Shown here: piece after piece, positions 1-7,829 of the stretch | Numbering within the stretch: position 1 is the first letter of the stretch | Layout: each line of letters opens with the position of its first letter | Source: Syntrophomonadaceae bacterium | GTDB lineage: Bacteria > Bacillota > Dethiobacteria > DTU022 | Assembly (NCBI GenBank): GCA_007136055.1 | Contig: SLHT01000232.1 | Coordinates: 1-15,295, forward strand | DNA: 15,295 nucleotides | Direction of reading: 5' to 3' | Notes under the pieces: model-generated | Databases searched by the model: none | The model's input: only the letters and a program-made list of their open reading frames with translations | Told to the model about the DNA's origin: nothing | Program-made: the position numbers and the translations under genes

Positions 1-1
1 A

Positions 2-931
2 GTCGTTATTTCGAATGCAACGAATCGGAAAATCCTTGAAGCCGGGATCAAAGAAACGGTTAATGATGCCTGCGTTCCTATAAAAGTTTATCATGGTCAT
101 GTGTTTGACCTTGTCGGCAGGGTTGACTGTATTTTTGTACCCCGCATGGTCAGCGCTGACGGCAAGTCTACCTTTTGCCCTAAGTTTTTAGGGCTGCCGG
201 ACATGGTCCGTTTTTCCGGTGTTAATCTACCTGAACTGATTGATGTTCGTTATGACTGCAGTGGCTTCCCGGGTGGTCAGTTTCGGTTTTTTATTTCTGT
301 CGCCCGGGCTCTAGGGGTAAGGAACCCTTTTAAGATTCTTTATGCTGCCAGATGTGCTGTCCGTAAGCATAAACAGTATTGCAATCTTCAGGTAAAAGGC
401 CTTACGCCTACAGAAGCGCTTAAGGTTGTTTTCGGCGAAGAAGAGCAGCAGGACATCAGCGATAAAAAGCAGGCAGGCGGAGTGGAAAGGATAAAGAAAG
501 CAGTAGTTGCCCTGCTCGGGTACCCTTATGCTATTTACGACCCTTTTATCAGCGCAGGGATTTATGATAAACTGCTTAAATTAGGCGTTAAAGTGATTAC
601 TTTTGAGCAGATACCCCAGCGTGTGATGCGCCGTTTTTCTAATATTTTACCCCAAAACTTTTTTTGGTACTACAGCAACCAGGTATGTTGGGCCGGTCTA
701 TATCTTCTTGAGGGCGAGCAGGATATTGACGGCATCATTCACGTCACTGCCTTTGGCTGCGGTCCTGATGCAATGGTCGATAAAACCCTGGAACTGGAAG
801 CTAAATCTGCTGGTGTTCCCTTTCTGGGAATGATTATCGATGAGCATACCGGTGAAGGAGGTGTTCAGACCCGCCTGGAAGCTTTTGTTGACATGATATG
901 GGCGAAACGGAAGCGAAGCAGGATGGGTTAA
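2..931 (+). CDS. DUF2229-family acyl-CoA dehydratase activase-related protein (5' end outside window)
   Basis: The reading frame is open from base 2 with no stop, and the upstream codons (residues 1-33 of the visible part) still match the family, so the start lies left of the window. 309 residues are visible. From memory of the family, the segment around KVYHGHVFDLVGRVD, then PRMVSADG and FCPKFLGLPD, is typical of the DUF2229 'CoA enzyme activase uncharacterised' domain. The end has FGCGPDAM and IDEHTGEGG followed by TRLEAFVDM, as in HgdB-like dehydratase proteins. Several cysteines (FCPK, DCSG, FGCG) could bind an Fe-S cluster. The stop is 6 bp before the activase gene, so the two are probably co-transcribed and work together. 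Its tail closely resembles that of the gene at 9153-10253. The substrate is unknown. Family confidence is high; biochemical role is low. Confidence 0.85.
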   Translation, partial: VVISNATNRKILEAGIKETVNDACVPIKVYHGHVFDLVGRVDCIFVPRMVSADGKSTFCPKFLGLPDMVRFSGVNLPELIDVRYDCSGFPGGQFRFFISVARALGVRNPFKILYAARCAVRKHKQYCNLQVKGLTPTEALKVVFGEEEQQDISDKKQAGGVERIKKAVVALLGYPYAIYDPFISAGIYDKLLKLGVKVITFEQIPQRVMRRFSNILPQNFFWYYSNQVCWAGLYLLEGEQDIDGIIHVTAFGCGPDAMVDKTLELEAKSAGVPFLGMIIDEHTGEGGVQTRLEAFVDMIWAKRKRSRMG

Positions 932-937
932 CTGTAG

Positions 938-1927
938 ATGAATATATGGCTGGGTATAGATGTTGGTTCTGTTAGTACGAATCTGGTAGTGATCGATGAT
1001 AATAACCGGGTTCTTGCTTATGAATACCTGCGCACGAGAGGTCAGCCGATCAAAGTGGTTCAGGAAGGTTTAAAATATCTGGCTCTGAAATTGCCGGAAA
1101 GATCAGTGGTAAGCGGTGTCGGGGTTACCGGCAGCGCGCGTAACCTGGTTGGTGCGGCTGTTGGCGCAGATGTGGTAAAAAATGAAATTACAGCCCATGC
1201 CATTGCCGCCGACTTTATTGTGCCCGGCGTGCAAACTGTTCTTGAGATTGGCGGCCAGGATTCAAAAATAATTATCCTGCGCCACGGTGTGGTTGTTGAC
1301 TTTGCCATGAATACTGTTTGTGCAGCGGGGACAGGTTCTTTTCTCGATCACCAGGCTGCCCGCCTGGGCATACCGATTGAGGATTTTGGCGCACTGGCCC
1401 TGAAGAATAATAATCCGGCACAGATTGCCGGACGTTGTTCAGTTTTTGCAGAGTCAGATATGGTTCACAAACAGCAGATGGGTTATGGTCTTGAAGATAT
1501 TATTGGCGGCTTATGTGATGCGCTGGTGCGCAATTATTTGAATAATGTCGGTAAAGGAAAGCAGATTCTGGCTCCTATTGTATTCCAGGGCGGTGTAGCA
1601 GCAAATGTAGGTATTAAAGCCGCTTTTGAGAAAGCCCTGGAAATGGAAGTAATTGTTCCCGACCACTATCATGTAATGGGTGCTATCGGTTCTGCCATAC
1701 TATCCCGCTATACTTTGGAAGACAAGCAGGAATTGTCGTCTTTCAGGGGGTTTAACCTTAGTGAGCTAAATTATGAGGCAAATACGTTTGTTTGTGATGG
1801 CTGTCCAAATATATGTGAAATTGTCAATCTCTCACTTGATGGTGAACTGCTGGCTCGCTGGGGAGGACGCTGCGGGAAATGGGAGAACATTGAAGCAGAG
1901 CCTGACCGAATATTGAATCAAAACTGA
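938..1927 (+). CDS. Acyl-CoA dehydratase activase (HgdC/BadF-type ASKHA ATPase)
   Basis: 329 aa. In known relatives this homodimeric protein carries one [4Fe-4S] cluster between subunits and uses ATP to push a low-potential electron into a 2-hydroxyacyl-CoA dehydratase or a benzoyl-CoA-reductase-like partner. Visible motifs: ASKHA phosphate loop GIDVGSVST (6-14), EIGGQDSK (103-110), cluster cysteines in VCAAGTGSF (C128) and GRCSVFAESDM (C167), and GGVAAN (218-223). Beyond the core is a C-terminal extension of about 50 residues with a CxxCxxxC set (C286, C289, C293) plus C312 in GGRCGKW, which looks like an extra metal or Fe-S site. Such extensions occur in activases paired with DUF2229 proteins. 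The ATG lies 6 bp after the upstream stop, with only a weak GGATGGG Shine-Dalgarno, suggesting translational coupling. No canonical dehydratase alpha/beta pair is visible, so the electron acceptor may be the DUF2229 proteins themselves. Confidence 0.9.
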   Translation: MNIWLGIDVGSVSTNLVVIDDNNRVLAYEYLRTRGQPIKVVQEGLKYLALKLPERSVVSGVGVTGSARNLVGAAVGADVVKNEITAHAIAADFIVPGVQTVLEIGGQDSKIIILRHGVVVDFAMNTVCAAGTGSFLDHQAARLGIPIEDFGALALKNNNPAQIAGRCSVFAESDMVHKQQMGYGLEDIIGGLCDALVRNYLNNVGKGKQILAPIVFQGGVAANVGIKAAFEKALEMEVIVPDHYHVMGAIGSAILSRYTLEDKQELSSFRGFNLSELNYEANTFVCDGCPNICEIVNLSLDGELLARWGGRCGKWENIEAEPDRILNQN

Positions 1928-1966
1928 GGGGTTTACATCTGCCAGGTTTAAGTTTTTGTTCAATTC

Positions 1967-1994
1967 TTGACACAAGCAAAATATATGATATCTT
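1967..1994 (+). promoter_or_regulatory. Candidate sigma-A promoter of the peptide transporter operon
   Basis: TTGACA at 1967-1972 is a perfect -35 box. It is followed after 16 bp by TATCTT (1989-1994), a 4/6 match to the -10 box. It lies in the 216-bp gap between the activase stop and the binding-protein start, leaving a leader of about 140 nt. The gap is AT-rich and holds no convincing terminator or ORF. A T-run near 2035-2043 has no stable stem before it. Confidence 0.5.
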
Positions 1995-2143
1995 TATAGT
2001 ATGTTCGTATTTAGATGCTTGGGTAAACCTTGTTATCTTTTTTTGAATGGACATAAAATATTGAAAAAGGCGGTGATCGATGATTTGAAGAGAATCTGTG
2101 AAGTTTGTATCATCAGCAACAAAAACTAGGGGGTTTATTGAAA

Positions 2144-3742
2144 ATGAGAAAATGGATGTTTGGTTTTTTGGTTTTGCTTTTAATGACGGGTCTTTTAGTT
2201 GGCGGCTGTGCTCCTGATGAGGAAGTCGTTGATGAGCCGGTAGATGAACCTGAGGTGGCTCATCCGTTTGAAGATGTCAGGGTCAGGCAGGCTCTGAACT
2301 ATGCCATCGATAAAGAAGCGATTATTGAAACAATTTTTGAGGGGGTTGGATCTCCTTCCAGCGCCCCCGTTGTGCCCGCTGTTTTTGGATATACCCAGGT
2401 AGGGCCCTATGATTATGATCCCGATAGAGCTAGGGAACTGCTGGCTGAAGCAGGTTTTGGAGACGGCTTTGAAATCGAGCTTTTTCATCCTACCGGCCGC
2501 TATCCGCAGGATGATGTGGTAACCGAAGCAGTCCAGGCTATGCTCGCCGAAGTAGGCGTTACTGCCAGTCTGACTACTTATGACTGGGGTACGTATTTGG
2601 ATACTGTCATTGTTCCGCCTGAAGATGCAGAACATGATGCTTACATGCTTGGTTGGGGCACAGTTACCCTCGATGCCGATTACGGTCTCTACGCCCTATT
2701 CCACTCCAGCCAGTGGCCTCCCGCCAACAATGTATCCTACTATGCTAATGATGAAGTAGATGCCCTGCTTGACGAAGCCAGGGTAACACCGGACCGTAAT
2801 GTTCGTGAAGGTCTCTACAGTGAAGCTATTAGTATGATCTGGGAAGATGCGCCATGGATTTACCTGCACAATGAAGGGCAGGTAAATGCGGTGCGTGAAG
2901 GGGTAGAAGGTTTAATCCATCACCCGCTGGAAAACATTCTGGCCTGGGATGCCTCTCTTGATGGCGATGAGCAGGATTTAATCATCGCTATCGGCGCTGA
3001 GCCTGAAAACCTCGATCCGCTTAAGATAATGTCAGCACCTGCTGCCACTGTTTCTGAGCATATGGCTCAAACCCTTATATACCTGGCAGAAGATGGAACC
3101 CTCGAGCCCAACCTTGCCGAATCCTGGGAGCCGACCGAAGATGGTTTGGCCTGGGACATCGAGCTTCGTGAAGGAGTAACTTTCCATGACGGCGAGCCTT
3201 TTAACGCTGAAGCTGTTAAGTATAACCTTGACCGCTTTATGGCTAAAGGTGATTTCGAAGGTGAAGATGCAGCTGTGTTTGCCTTCCTGCTTGGTGAAGT
3301 AAATGAAGTTGAAATTGTAGATGAATATACAGTAAGACTTCATCTAGACCAGATATTTGCCCCGATCGCATCTCACCTGTCTCACTCCTTTATTGCTATG
3401 CACAGTCCTGCTTCCCTGGAAGCCCTGGATGAAGGCGAACATGTTGAGGCACCTGTAGGTACAGGTCCATTTAAGTTTGTTAGCTGGGATCGTGGTGAGC
3501 AGATTGTGATGGAAAAGAACGAAGATTACTGGGGCGACATACCTGCACTGGATAGTGTCACTTTTAAATTCGTTCCTGAATCAAGCTCCCGGGTTATTAT
3601 GCTTGAAACCGGAGAAGCACACGCTATAATGGCAGTGCCTCCGACTGAAATCGAGCGTCTTGAAGCAGAAGCAGGCATTGATGTGGTTTTTGAAGACAGT
3701 GTTCGTGTAATTTACATCGGATTTAACCTGCAACCACAATAA
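2144..3742 (+). CDS. Peptide ABC transporter substrate-binding lipoprotein (SBP family 5), apparently circularly permuted
   Basis: 532 aa from ATG 2144, chosen because AGGGGG (2128-2133) sits about 10 nt upstream and because it begins a clean lipoprotein signal: MRK, a hydrophobic core, and lipobox LVGG-C22. An upstream in-frame TTG at 2105 has no good ribosome site. After C22 comes an acidic linker (23-38). Residues 40-272 are the normal C-terminal half of a DppA/OppA-like protein: PFEDVRVRQALNYAIDKEAI at the front, YDPDRARELLAEAGF, then the terminal segment ending LENILAWDASL. Residues 275-532 are the normal N-terminal half: LIIAIGAEPENLDP, LAESWEPTEDGL, GVTFHDGEPFNAEAVKYNL, GTGPFKFVSW, ending in the hinge strand VIYIGFN and stopping 4 residues later. 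The usual order is reversed with nothing missing: 258 + 233 residues plus signal and linker is a full-length protein. It is expected to be anchored outside the membrane and to feed the permeases encoded downstream. Family assignment is secure. Whether the permuted order is biological or an assembly error cannot be told from sequence alone. Confidence 0.9.
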   Translation: MRKWMFGFLVLLLMTGLLVGGCAPDEEVVDEPVDEPEVAHPFEDVRVRQALNYAIDKEAIIETIFEGVGSPSSAPVVPAVFGYTQVGPYDYDPDRARELLAEAGFGDGFEIELFHPTGRYPQDDVVTEAVQAMLAEVGVTASLTTYDWGTYLDTVIVPPEDAEHDAYMLGWGTVTLDADYGLYALFHSSQWPPANNVSYYANDEVDALLDEARVTPDRNVREGLYSEAISMIWEDAPWIYLHNEGQVNAVREGVEGLIHHPLENILAWDASLDGDEQDLIIAIGAEPENLDPLKIMSAPAATVSEHMAQTLIYLAEDGTLEPNLAESWEPTEDGLAWDIELREGVTFHDGEPFNAEAVKYNLDRFMAKGDFEGEDAAVFAFLLGEVNEVEIVDEYTVRLHLDQIFAPIASHLSHSFIAMHSPASLEALDEGEHVEAPVGTGPFKFVSWDRGEQIVMEKNEDYWGDIPALDSVTFKFVPESSSRVIMLETGEAHAIMAVPPTEIERLEAEAGIDVVFEDSVRVIYIGFNLQPQ

Positions 3743-3793
3743 ATACAAGCTGCTTAGTTTCAAGAGGTAACGAATTAACCTGTTTCATAATGA

Positions 3794-3854
3794 GGGGATC
3801 GGGCGTAAGCTTAGCTGTAGTGCGGCTTGTCTGAGCGTCCGGTCCCCGTTTTTT
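3794..3854 (+). terminator. Rho-independent terminator or attenuator between binding protein and permease genes
   Basis: A 12-bp stem pairs 3794-3805 (GGGGATCGGGCG) with 3836-3847 (CGTCCGGTCCCC), with two G-U pairs and a loop of about 30 nt. It is followed by G and six T residues (3849-3854). It lies 51 bp after the binding-protein stop and 53 bp before the permease start. Such intra-operon hairpins commonly let the binding protein be made in excess over the membrane parts by partial termination and 3'-end protection. Confidence 0.75.
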
Positions 3855-3907
3855 AATTTAAGGCCTACGTTTAAATTATTCTTTAGTCTTTCGGGAGTTG
3901 ACAATAG

Positions 3908-4843
3908 TTGTACGGATATGTAATCAGAAGGCTGCTACTGGCCATACCGGTTTTGATCGGGGTATCTATTCTTGTTTTTGCTATTATCAGATTCATACCG
4001 GGTGACCCCGCCCGCGCTATTGCCGGAGTTCACGCCAGTCCTGAATATATCGCACAGGTCCGTAAAGACCTTCTATTAGATGAAGGCTTGCATATACAAT
4101 ATTACGTATACATGACAAATCTTCTGCAGGGGGATCTCGGCCGCTCCACTTTTACACGTCGGCCAGTGACAACGGAATTAGCTGAGCGTTTTCCGAACAC
4201 CCTGGTATTGGCCTCTACTGCCATGGTTATTGCCATTATTGCCGGCATGAGCGCCGGAATTGTTTCTGCTACCAGGCGTTACTCCCTCTTTGACAATGCC
4301 AGTATGCTCTTTGCCCTGTTCGGGGTGGCAGCCCCGGTTTTCTGGCTGGGGATAATGTTCCAACTCCTCTTTTCCGTGCATCTCGGCTGGCTGCCTTCAG
4401 GCGGCATCGGCACCTGGCAGCACCTTGTACTGCCGGCCCTTACTCTCGGCCTGGCGACGACAGCCCTGATTGCCCGTATTACCCGCTCCAGTATGCTTGA
4501 TGTTTTAGGCCAGGACTACATAACCACAGCCCGCTCCAAGGGGCTGGTTGAACGGGTAGTCGTTTATAAGCACGCTCTAAAAAATGCCCTGATCCCTGTC
4601 GTGACTGTAATGGGCTTGCAGTTCGGAACACTGCTGGGCGGTGCGGTGCTGACTGAGACCGTTTTTTCCTGGCCGGGTGTCGGTCGCCTGATGGTCGATT
4701 CCATCCTGGCCCGTGATTATCCTGTAGTGCAGGGTGCGGTTCTCCTGCTTGCTGTCTTTTTCGTAATGATTAACCTGGTGGTCGACGTTATTTACGCTTT
4801 CCTTGATCCACGTATTAGTTACGGCAACAAGGAGGTGGAGTAA
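3908..4843 (+). CDS. Peptide ABC transporter permease, DppB/OppB type
   Basis: 311 aa inner-membrane subunit of a binding-protein-dependent peptide importer. The N-terminus has the DppB pattern, with a hydrophobic helix at about 9-29 followed by IRFIPGDPA. HIQYYVYMTNLLQGDLGRS (62-80) is the periplasmic segment typical of the family. Five further hydrophobic stretches follow. The cytoplasmic EAA coupling loop is at about 203-232 (DYITTARSKGL, then HALKNALIPVV) and would contact an ATPase subunit. Length is normal. The start is TTG 3908, with GGGAG (3893-3897) about 10 nt upstream; no ATG in frame fits better. The stop is 4 nt before the second permease ATG, so translation is probably coupled. 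Confidence 0.93.
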   Translation: MYGYVIRRLLLAIPVLIGVSILVFAIIRFIPGDPARAIAGVHASPEYIAQVRKDLLLDEGLHIQYYVYMTNLLQGDLGRSTFTRRPVTTELAERFPNTLVLASTAMVIAIIAGMSAGIVSATRRYSLFDNASMLFALFGVAAPVFWLGIMFQLLFSVHLGWLPSGGIGTWQHLVLPALTLGLATTALIARITRSSMLDVLGQDYITTARSKGLVERVVVYKHALKNALIPVVTVMGLQFGTLLGGAVLTETVFSWPGVGRLMVDSILARDYPVVQGAVLLLAVFFVMINLVVDVIYAFLDPRISYGNKEVE

Positions 4844-4847
4844 CGCT

Positions 4848-5750
4848 ATGTTTAATAAATCGAAGCAAGTTGATAACCACAGCAAACTGGCCACCCCCAA
4901 AAAAGATACCGAACTGCGCCAGGTGTGGCGGCACCTGCGCCGCAACCGCCTGGCCATGGTAGGCCTGGCAATCCTTGCTATATTTGTACTCTCGGCAATT
5001 TTTGCTCCGCTCATCACCCCCTATGATCCGGTTGCAACTGATTTCAGCGTTGCCCGTGATCTCCCGTCAAGGGAGCATATTCTGGGTGCCGATTGGTTAG
5101 GCCGCGATAATTTCTCTAGGATTCTTTATGGTGCGCGAATATCTTTATTGATCGGGTTTTTATCTGTAGCCATCGGTATGTTTATCGGGGTGCCCGTAGG
5201 GGCTCTTTCGGGTTATTTCGGGGGTAGATTTGACTTATTTATTCAGAGGATTATTGATATATTAATTGCTTTCCCCGGTATACTGCTGGCTATTGTGGTA
5301 GTTACCATTCTTGGGGTTGGTGTGGAAAATGTGATGATTGCCGTTGGCATTGCCTCGGTACCGATCTATACCCGCCTGGTGCGCGGTTCTGTTCTTTCCG
5401 CTAAAGAACAGGGGTTTGTCACTGCCGCCAAAGCGCTTGGCATTGGCGATGCCCGTATAATTATGCGCCACATTATGCCTAACTGCCTGGGACCGATTAT
5501 TGTTCAGTCTACATTCCAGATAGCGACAGCTATTTTGTGGGCTGCTGGTCTCGGCTTCCTGGGGCTGGGAGCCCAGGCCCCCGATCCTGAATGGGGCCGG
5601 ATGCTCAGTGATGGACGACAGTATATTCGGACTGCTCATCACCTGACCACTTATCCTGGCCTGGCAATTTTCTTTATGGTCCTCGGTTTTAACTTAATTG
5701 GTGATGGCATGCGCGATGCTCTTGACCCCCGTTCCAGGAAACACAGGTAA
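4848..5750 (+). CDS. Peptide ABC transporter permease, DppC/OppC type
   Basis: 300 aa, partner permease of the DppB-like protein. ATG 4848 was chosen over longer in-frame extensions because GGAGGTGGAG (4831-4840) lies just upstream; a start further left would overlap the previous gene. The protein has the DppC-type N-terminal tail, WRHLRRNRLAMVGL before the first membrane helix (about 35-58), then the family motif FAPLITPYDP and HILGADWLGRDNFSR. Four to five more hydrophobic helices follow. The EAA coupling loop is at about 187-219 (FVTAAKALGIGDARIIMRHI). The ending GDGMRDALDPR is the usual one. 43 bp separate it from the first ATPase gene, and the gap contains only a very small possible hairpin (about 6 bp). 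Confidence 0.93.
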   Translation: MFNKSKQVDNHSKLATPKKDTELRQVWRHLRRNRLAMVGLAILAIFVLSAIFAPLITPYDPVATDFSVARDLPSREHILGADWLGRDNFSRILYGARISLLIGFLSVAIGMFIGVPVGALSGYFGGRFDLFIQRIIDILIAFPGILLAIVVVTILGVGVENVMIAVGIASVPIYTRLVRGSVLSAKEQGFVTAAKALGIGDARIIMRHIMPNCLGPIIVQSTFQIATAILWAAGLGFLGLGAQAPDPEWGRMLSDGRQYIRTAHHLTTYPGLAIFFMVLGFNLIGDGMRDALDPRSRKHR

Positions 5751-5793
5751 CAGTAGCGTCTGCTGATCCGGTAGTGATAAAGGAAGGTTTAAG

Positions 5794-6783
5794 ATGGAAT
5801 ATCTGCTTAAGGTAGAAGATTTAAAAACTACATTTTATACTGATGATGCTATTATCCGTGCTGTAGATGGAGTATCATTTAACGTCAGGCCGGGGGAAGT
5901 GGTCGGCCTGGTCGGTGAATCGGGTTGCGGTAAAAGTGTTGTATCTTTAAGTATTATGAGGCTGATCAAGTATCCACCGGGCAAAATAGAAGGGGGCAGG
6001 GTCTTGTTAAATGATCAGGATCTGTTATCCTTCGATGAAAAAAGTATGCGCAAAATAAGGGGCAATGATATTGCCATGATATTTCAGGAACCGATGACTT
6101 CGTTTAACCCGGTTTACAAGATTGGGGACCAGGTCAGTGAAGCGATTCGCCTTCATCAGGGCTTAGAACGTGATGACGCCTGGAAAGAGGCCGTAAAAAT
6201 GTTGGAGTTAGTTGGTATCCCTCGTCCGGGTGAGATCATTAATGACTACCCTCATCAACTCAGCGGCGGTATGCGTCAGAGGGCCATGATTGCCATGGCT
6301 CTTTCCTGCAATCCAAAGCTTTTAATCGCCGATGAGCCGACCACCGCACTGGATGTCACCATCCAGGCCCAGATTCTTGAATTAATGAAAGATATTAAAA
6401 CAAGAGTTAACACAGCCATTATTTTCATAACCCATGATCTCGGTGTTATTGCCGAAATGGCCCAGCACGTAGTGGTAATGTATTCAGGCAAAATTGTTGA
6501 GAATACTGATGTTTACAGCCTTTTTAACGAGCCGCTTCATCCTTACACAGCGGGCCTGATCAGGTCGAAGCCGATATTGGAAGAAGAAAAAGAAACTCTT
6601 GAGTACATCCCCGGTTCAGTTCCTAACCCTTCAGAGATGCCTTCTGGATGCGCATTTCATCCGCGCTGTTCAGAAGTAATGGATATATGCCGCCGGGAAA
6701 TGCCTGACCTTTTAGAACCAAAACCGCAACACTTGGTCCGCTGCTGGCTCTATCAAAAACAGAAAGCTGAAAGGATGACATAA
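5794..6783 (+). CDS. Peptide ABC transporter ATPase, DppD/OppD type
   Basis: 329 aa cytoplasmic ATPase that powers the permease pair. Motifs in order: Walker A GESGCGKS (41-48), Q-loop IFQEP (Q98), signature LSGGM (156-160), Walker B LLIADE (176-181), switch histidine H214 in FITHD. The C-terminal oligopeptide-transporter domain holds four cysteines, C286, C292, C299 and C317, in the spacing known in some DppD proteins to bind a [4Fe-4S] cluster. Start ATG 5794 has AAGGAAGG about 8 nt upstream. The stop TAA directly abuts the ATG of the next gene, with no spacer, which implies tight coupling and balanced amounts of the two ATPases. Confidence 0.94.
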   Translation: MEYLLKVEDLKTTFYTDDAIIRAVDGVSFNVRPGEVVGLVGESGCGKSVVSLSIMRLIKYPPGKIEGGRVLLNDQDLLSFDEKSMRKIRGNDIAMIFQEPMTSFNPVYKIGDQVSEAIRLHQGLERDDAWKEAVKMLELVGIPRPGEIINDYPHQLSGGMRQRAMIAMALSCNPKLLIADEPTTALDVTIQAQILELMKDIKTRVNTAIIFITHDLGVIAEMAQHVVVMYSGKIVENTDVYSLFNEPLHPYTAGLIRSKPILEEEKETLEYIPGSVPNPSEMPSGCAFHPRCSEVMDICRREMPDLLEPKPQHLVRCWLYQKQKAERMT

Positions 6784-7767
6784 ATGGCAGCCCCGGAACC
6801 GATTCTTGAAGTCAAGGGATTAAAGAAATATTTTGCCATTAAGGCAGGTGTGTTTTCCCGTGTAACGGGCCATATAAAGGCTGTTGATGGAATAGATCTT
6901 CGTATAATTAGCGGGGAGACTTACGGTTTGGTTGGCGAGTCGGGCTGCGGAAAATCTACAGCCGGCATGACTATACTGAGGATGTTAAATGCCACTGGAG
7001 GCAGTGTGTCTTTTAAAGGCCGGGATGTAATTGCAATGGGTAAAAATGAGCTGCGCAACATGCGCAAAAAGATGCAGATAATTTTTCAGGATCCCTACAG
7101 CTCGCTTAACCCGCGGATGAGCATTGGTGAGGCGATCGGTGAAGCTTTGGAAGTACACGGTATAGCTAAAGGTAGTGAGCGTCGCGAAAAAGTGGAATCA
7201 ATTTTGAAAGTTTGCGGCCTCGACTCCTATCACTATCGGCGTTATCCGCACGAATTCTCAGGCGGGCAGAGGCAGCGAGTCGGGATTGCCCGGGCCCTGG
7301 TATTGGAACCGCAGTTTATTGTCGCCGACGAACCAATCTCTGCCCTAGATGTTTCAATCCAGTCGCAAATCGTAAACTTGCTGGAGAATCTTCAGGAAAA
7401 ATTTGGCCTGACCTTCCTTTTTATATCGCATGACCTGAGCGTGGTTAAACACATCGCTGACCGGGTCGGGGTAATGTACCTGGGTCGCATCGTTGAGGAT
7501 GCCCCGAAAAAAGAGTTTTATTCATCTCCGCTGCACCCATACTCGCAGGCCCTGCTCTCGGCAGTGCCCTCGATGATCCCGGGTTACGATAAAAAACGTG
7601 TAATCCTGACCGGGGATGTTCCCAGTCCGGCAAATCCGCCAGCGGGCTGCACTTTCCACACCCGTTGTCCCAGGGCTGTAGAAATTTGCTCTGAGCAGGT
7701 ACCGGTGCTAAAAAAAGTCGGCCCCGACCACTATGTCTCCTGTCACCTGGTTAAAGAGGCATGGTAA
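6784..7767 (+). CDS. Peptide ABC transporter ATPase, DppF/OppF type
   Basis: 327 aa, second nucleotide-binding subunit, expected to pair with the upstream ATPase. Motifs: Walker A GESGCGKST (51-59), Q102 in IFQDP, signature FSGGQRQR (158-165), Walker B FIVADE (178-183), H216 in FISHD. The OppF-like insert after the first strands (KYFAIKAGVFSRVTGHIKAVDG) marks it as the F-type partner. The C-terminal domain carries C289, C295, C302 and C320, repeating the four-cysteine pattern of its partner. The ATG follows the previous stop at once, with AAAGGA as ribosome site inside the upstream gene. It is the last gene of the transporter block. No terminator is visible before the peptidase gene, so read-through is possible. 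Confidence 0.94.
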   Translation: MAAPEPILEVKGLKKYFAIKAGVFSRVTGHIKAVDGIDLRIISGETYGLVGESGCGKSTAGMTILRMLNATGGSVSFKGRDVIAMGKNELRNMRKKMQIIFQDPYSSLNPRMSIGEAIGEALEVHGIAKGSERREKVESILKVCGLDSYHYRRYPHEFSGGQRQRVGIARALVLEPQFIVADEPISALDVSIQSQIVNLLENLQEKFGLTFLFISHDLSVVKHIADRVGVMYLGRIVEDAPKKEFYSSPLHPYSQALLSAVPSMIPGYDKKRVILTGDVPSPANPPAGCTFHTRCPRAVEICSEQVPVLKKVGPDHYVSCHLVKEAW

Positions 7768-7777
7768 CTTTTTGTTC

Positions 7778-7805
7778 TTGACAAACTATATTGAACTGAT
7801 ATGAA
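7778..7805 (+). promoter_or_regulatory. Candidate sigma-A promoter for the M20 peptidase gene
   Basis: TTGACA (7778-7783), a 16-bp spacer, and TATGAA (7800-7805, 4/6 match) lie in the 62-bp gap after the last ATPase gene. The predicted start of transcription is only about 10 nt before a strong AAGGAGGAG ribosome site (7815-7823). This would allow the peptidase and downstream DUF2229-like gene to be made independently of the transporter. Confidence 0.5.
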
Positions 7806-7829
7806 CTTACACTCAAGGAGGAGATATAA

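Noticed and set aside
2105..2143. Upstream TTG start giving a 545-aa binding protein
   Set aside because: It adds a hydrophilic 13-residue lead before the lipoprotein signal and has no Shine-Dalgarno; the AGGGGG site is correctly spaced for ATG 2144.
2195..2635. Antisense ORF of 146 aa opposite the binding-protein gene
   Set aside because: It is a shadow frame of a clearly coding strand, with no ribosome site and no recognisable domain. The same holds for the other minus-strand ORFs in the window.
2144..3742. Binding-protein gene as a simple pseudogene or a fusion of two fragments from different proteins
   Set aside because: The two halves are complementary with no overlap or gap, the frame is intact over 532 codons, and the signal peptide is correct. 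Decay or a random fusion would be expected to lose or duplicate segments.
3898..3926. TTGACA just before the DppB-like gene as a promoter
   Set aside because: The matching -10 position would fall inside the coding region after the TTG start, and the sequence there (TAATCA) is poor.
4803..4847. Longer start for the DppC-like permease
   Set aside because: It would overlap the upstream permease by about 40 bp without a ribosome site. ATG 4848 follows a strong GGAGGTGGAG.
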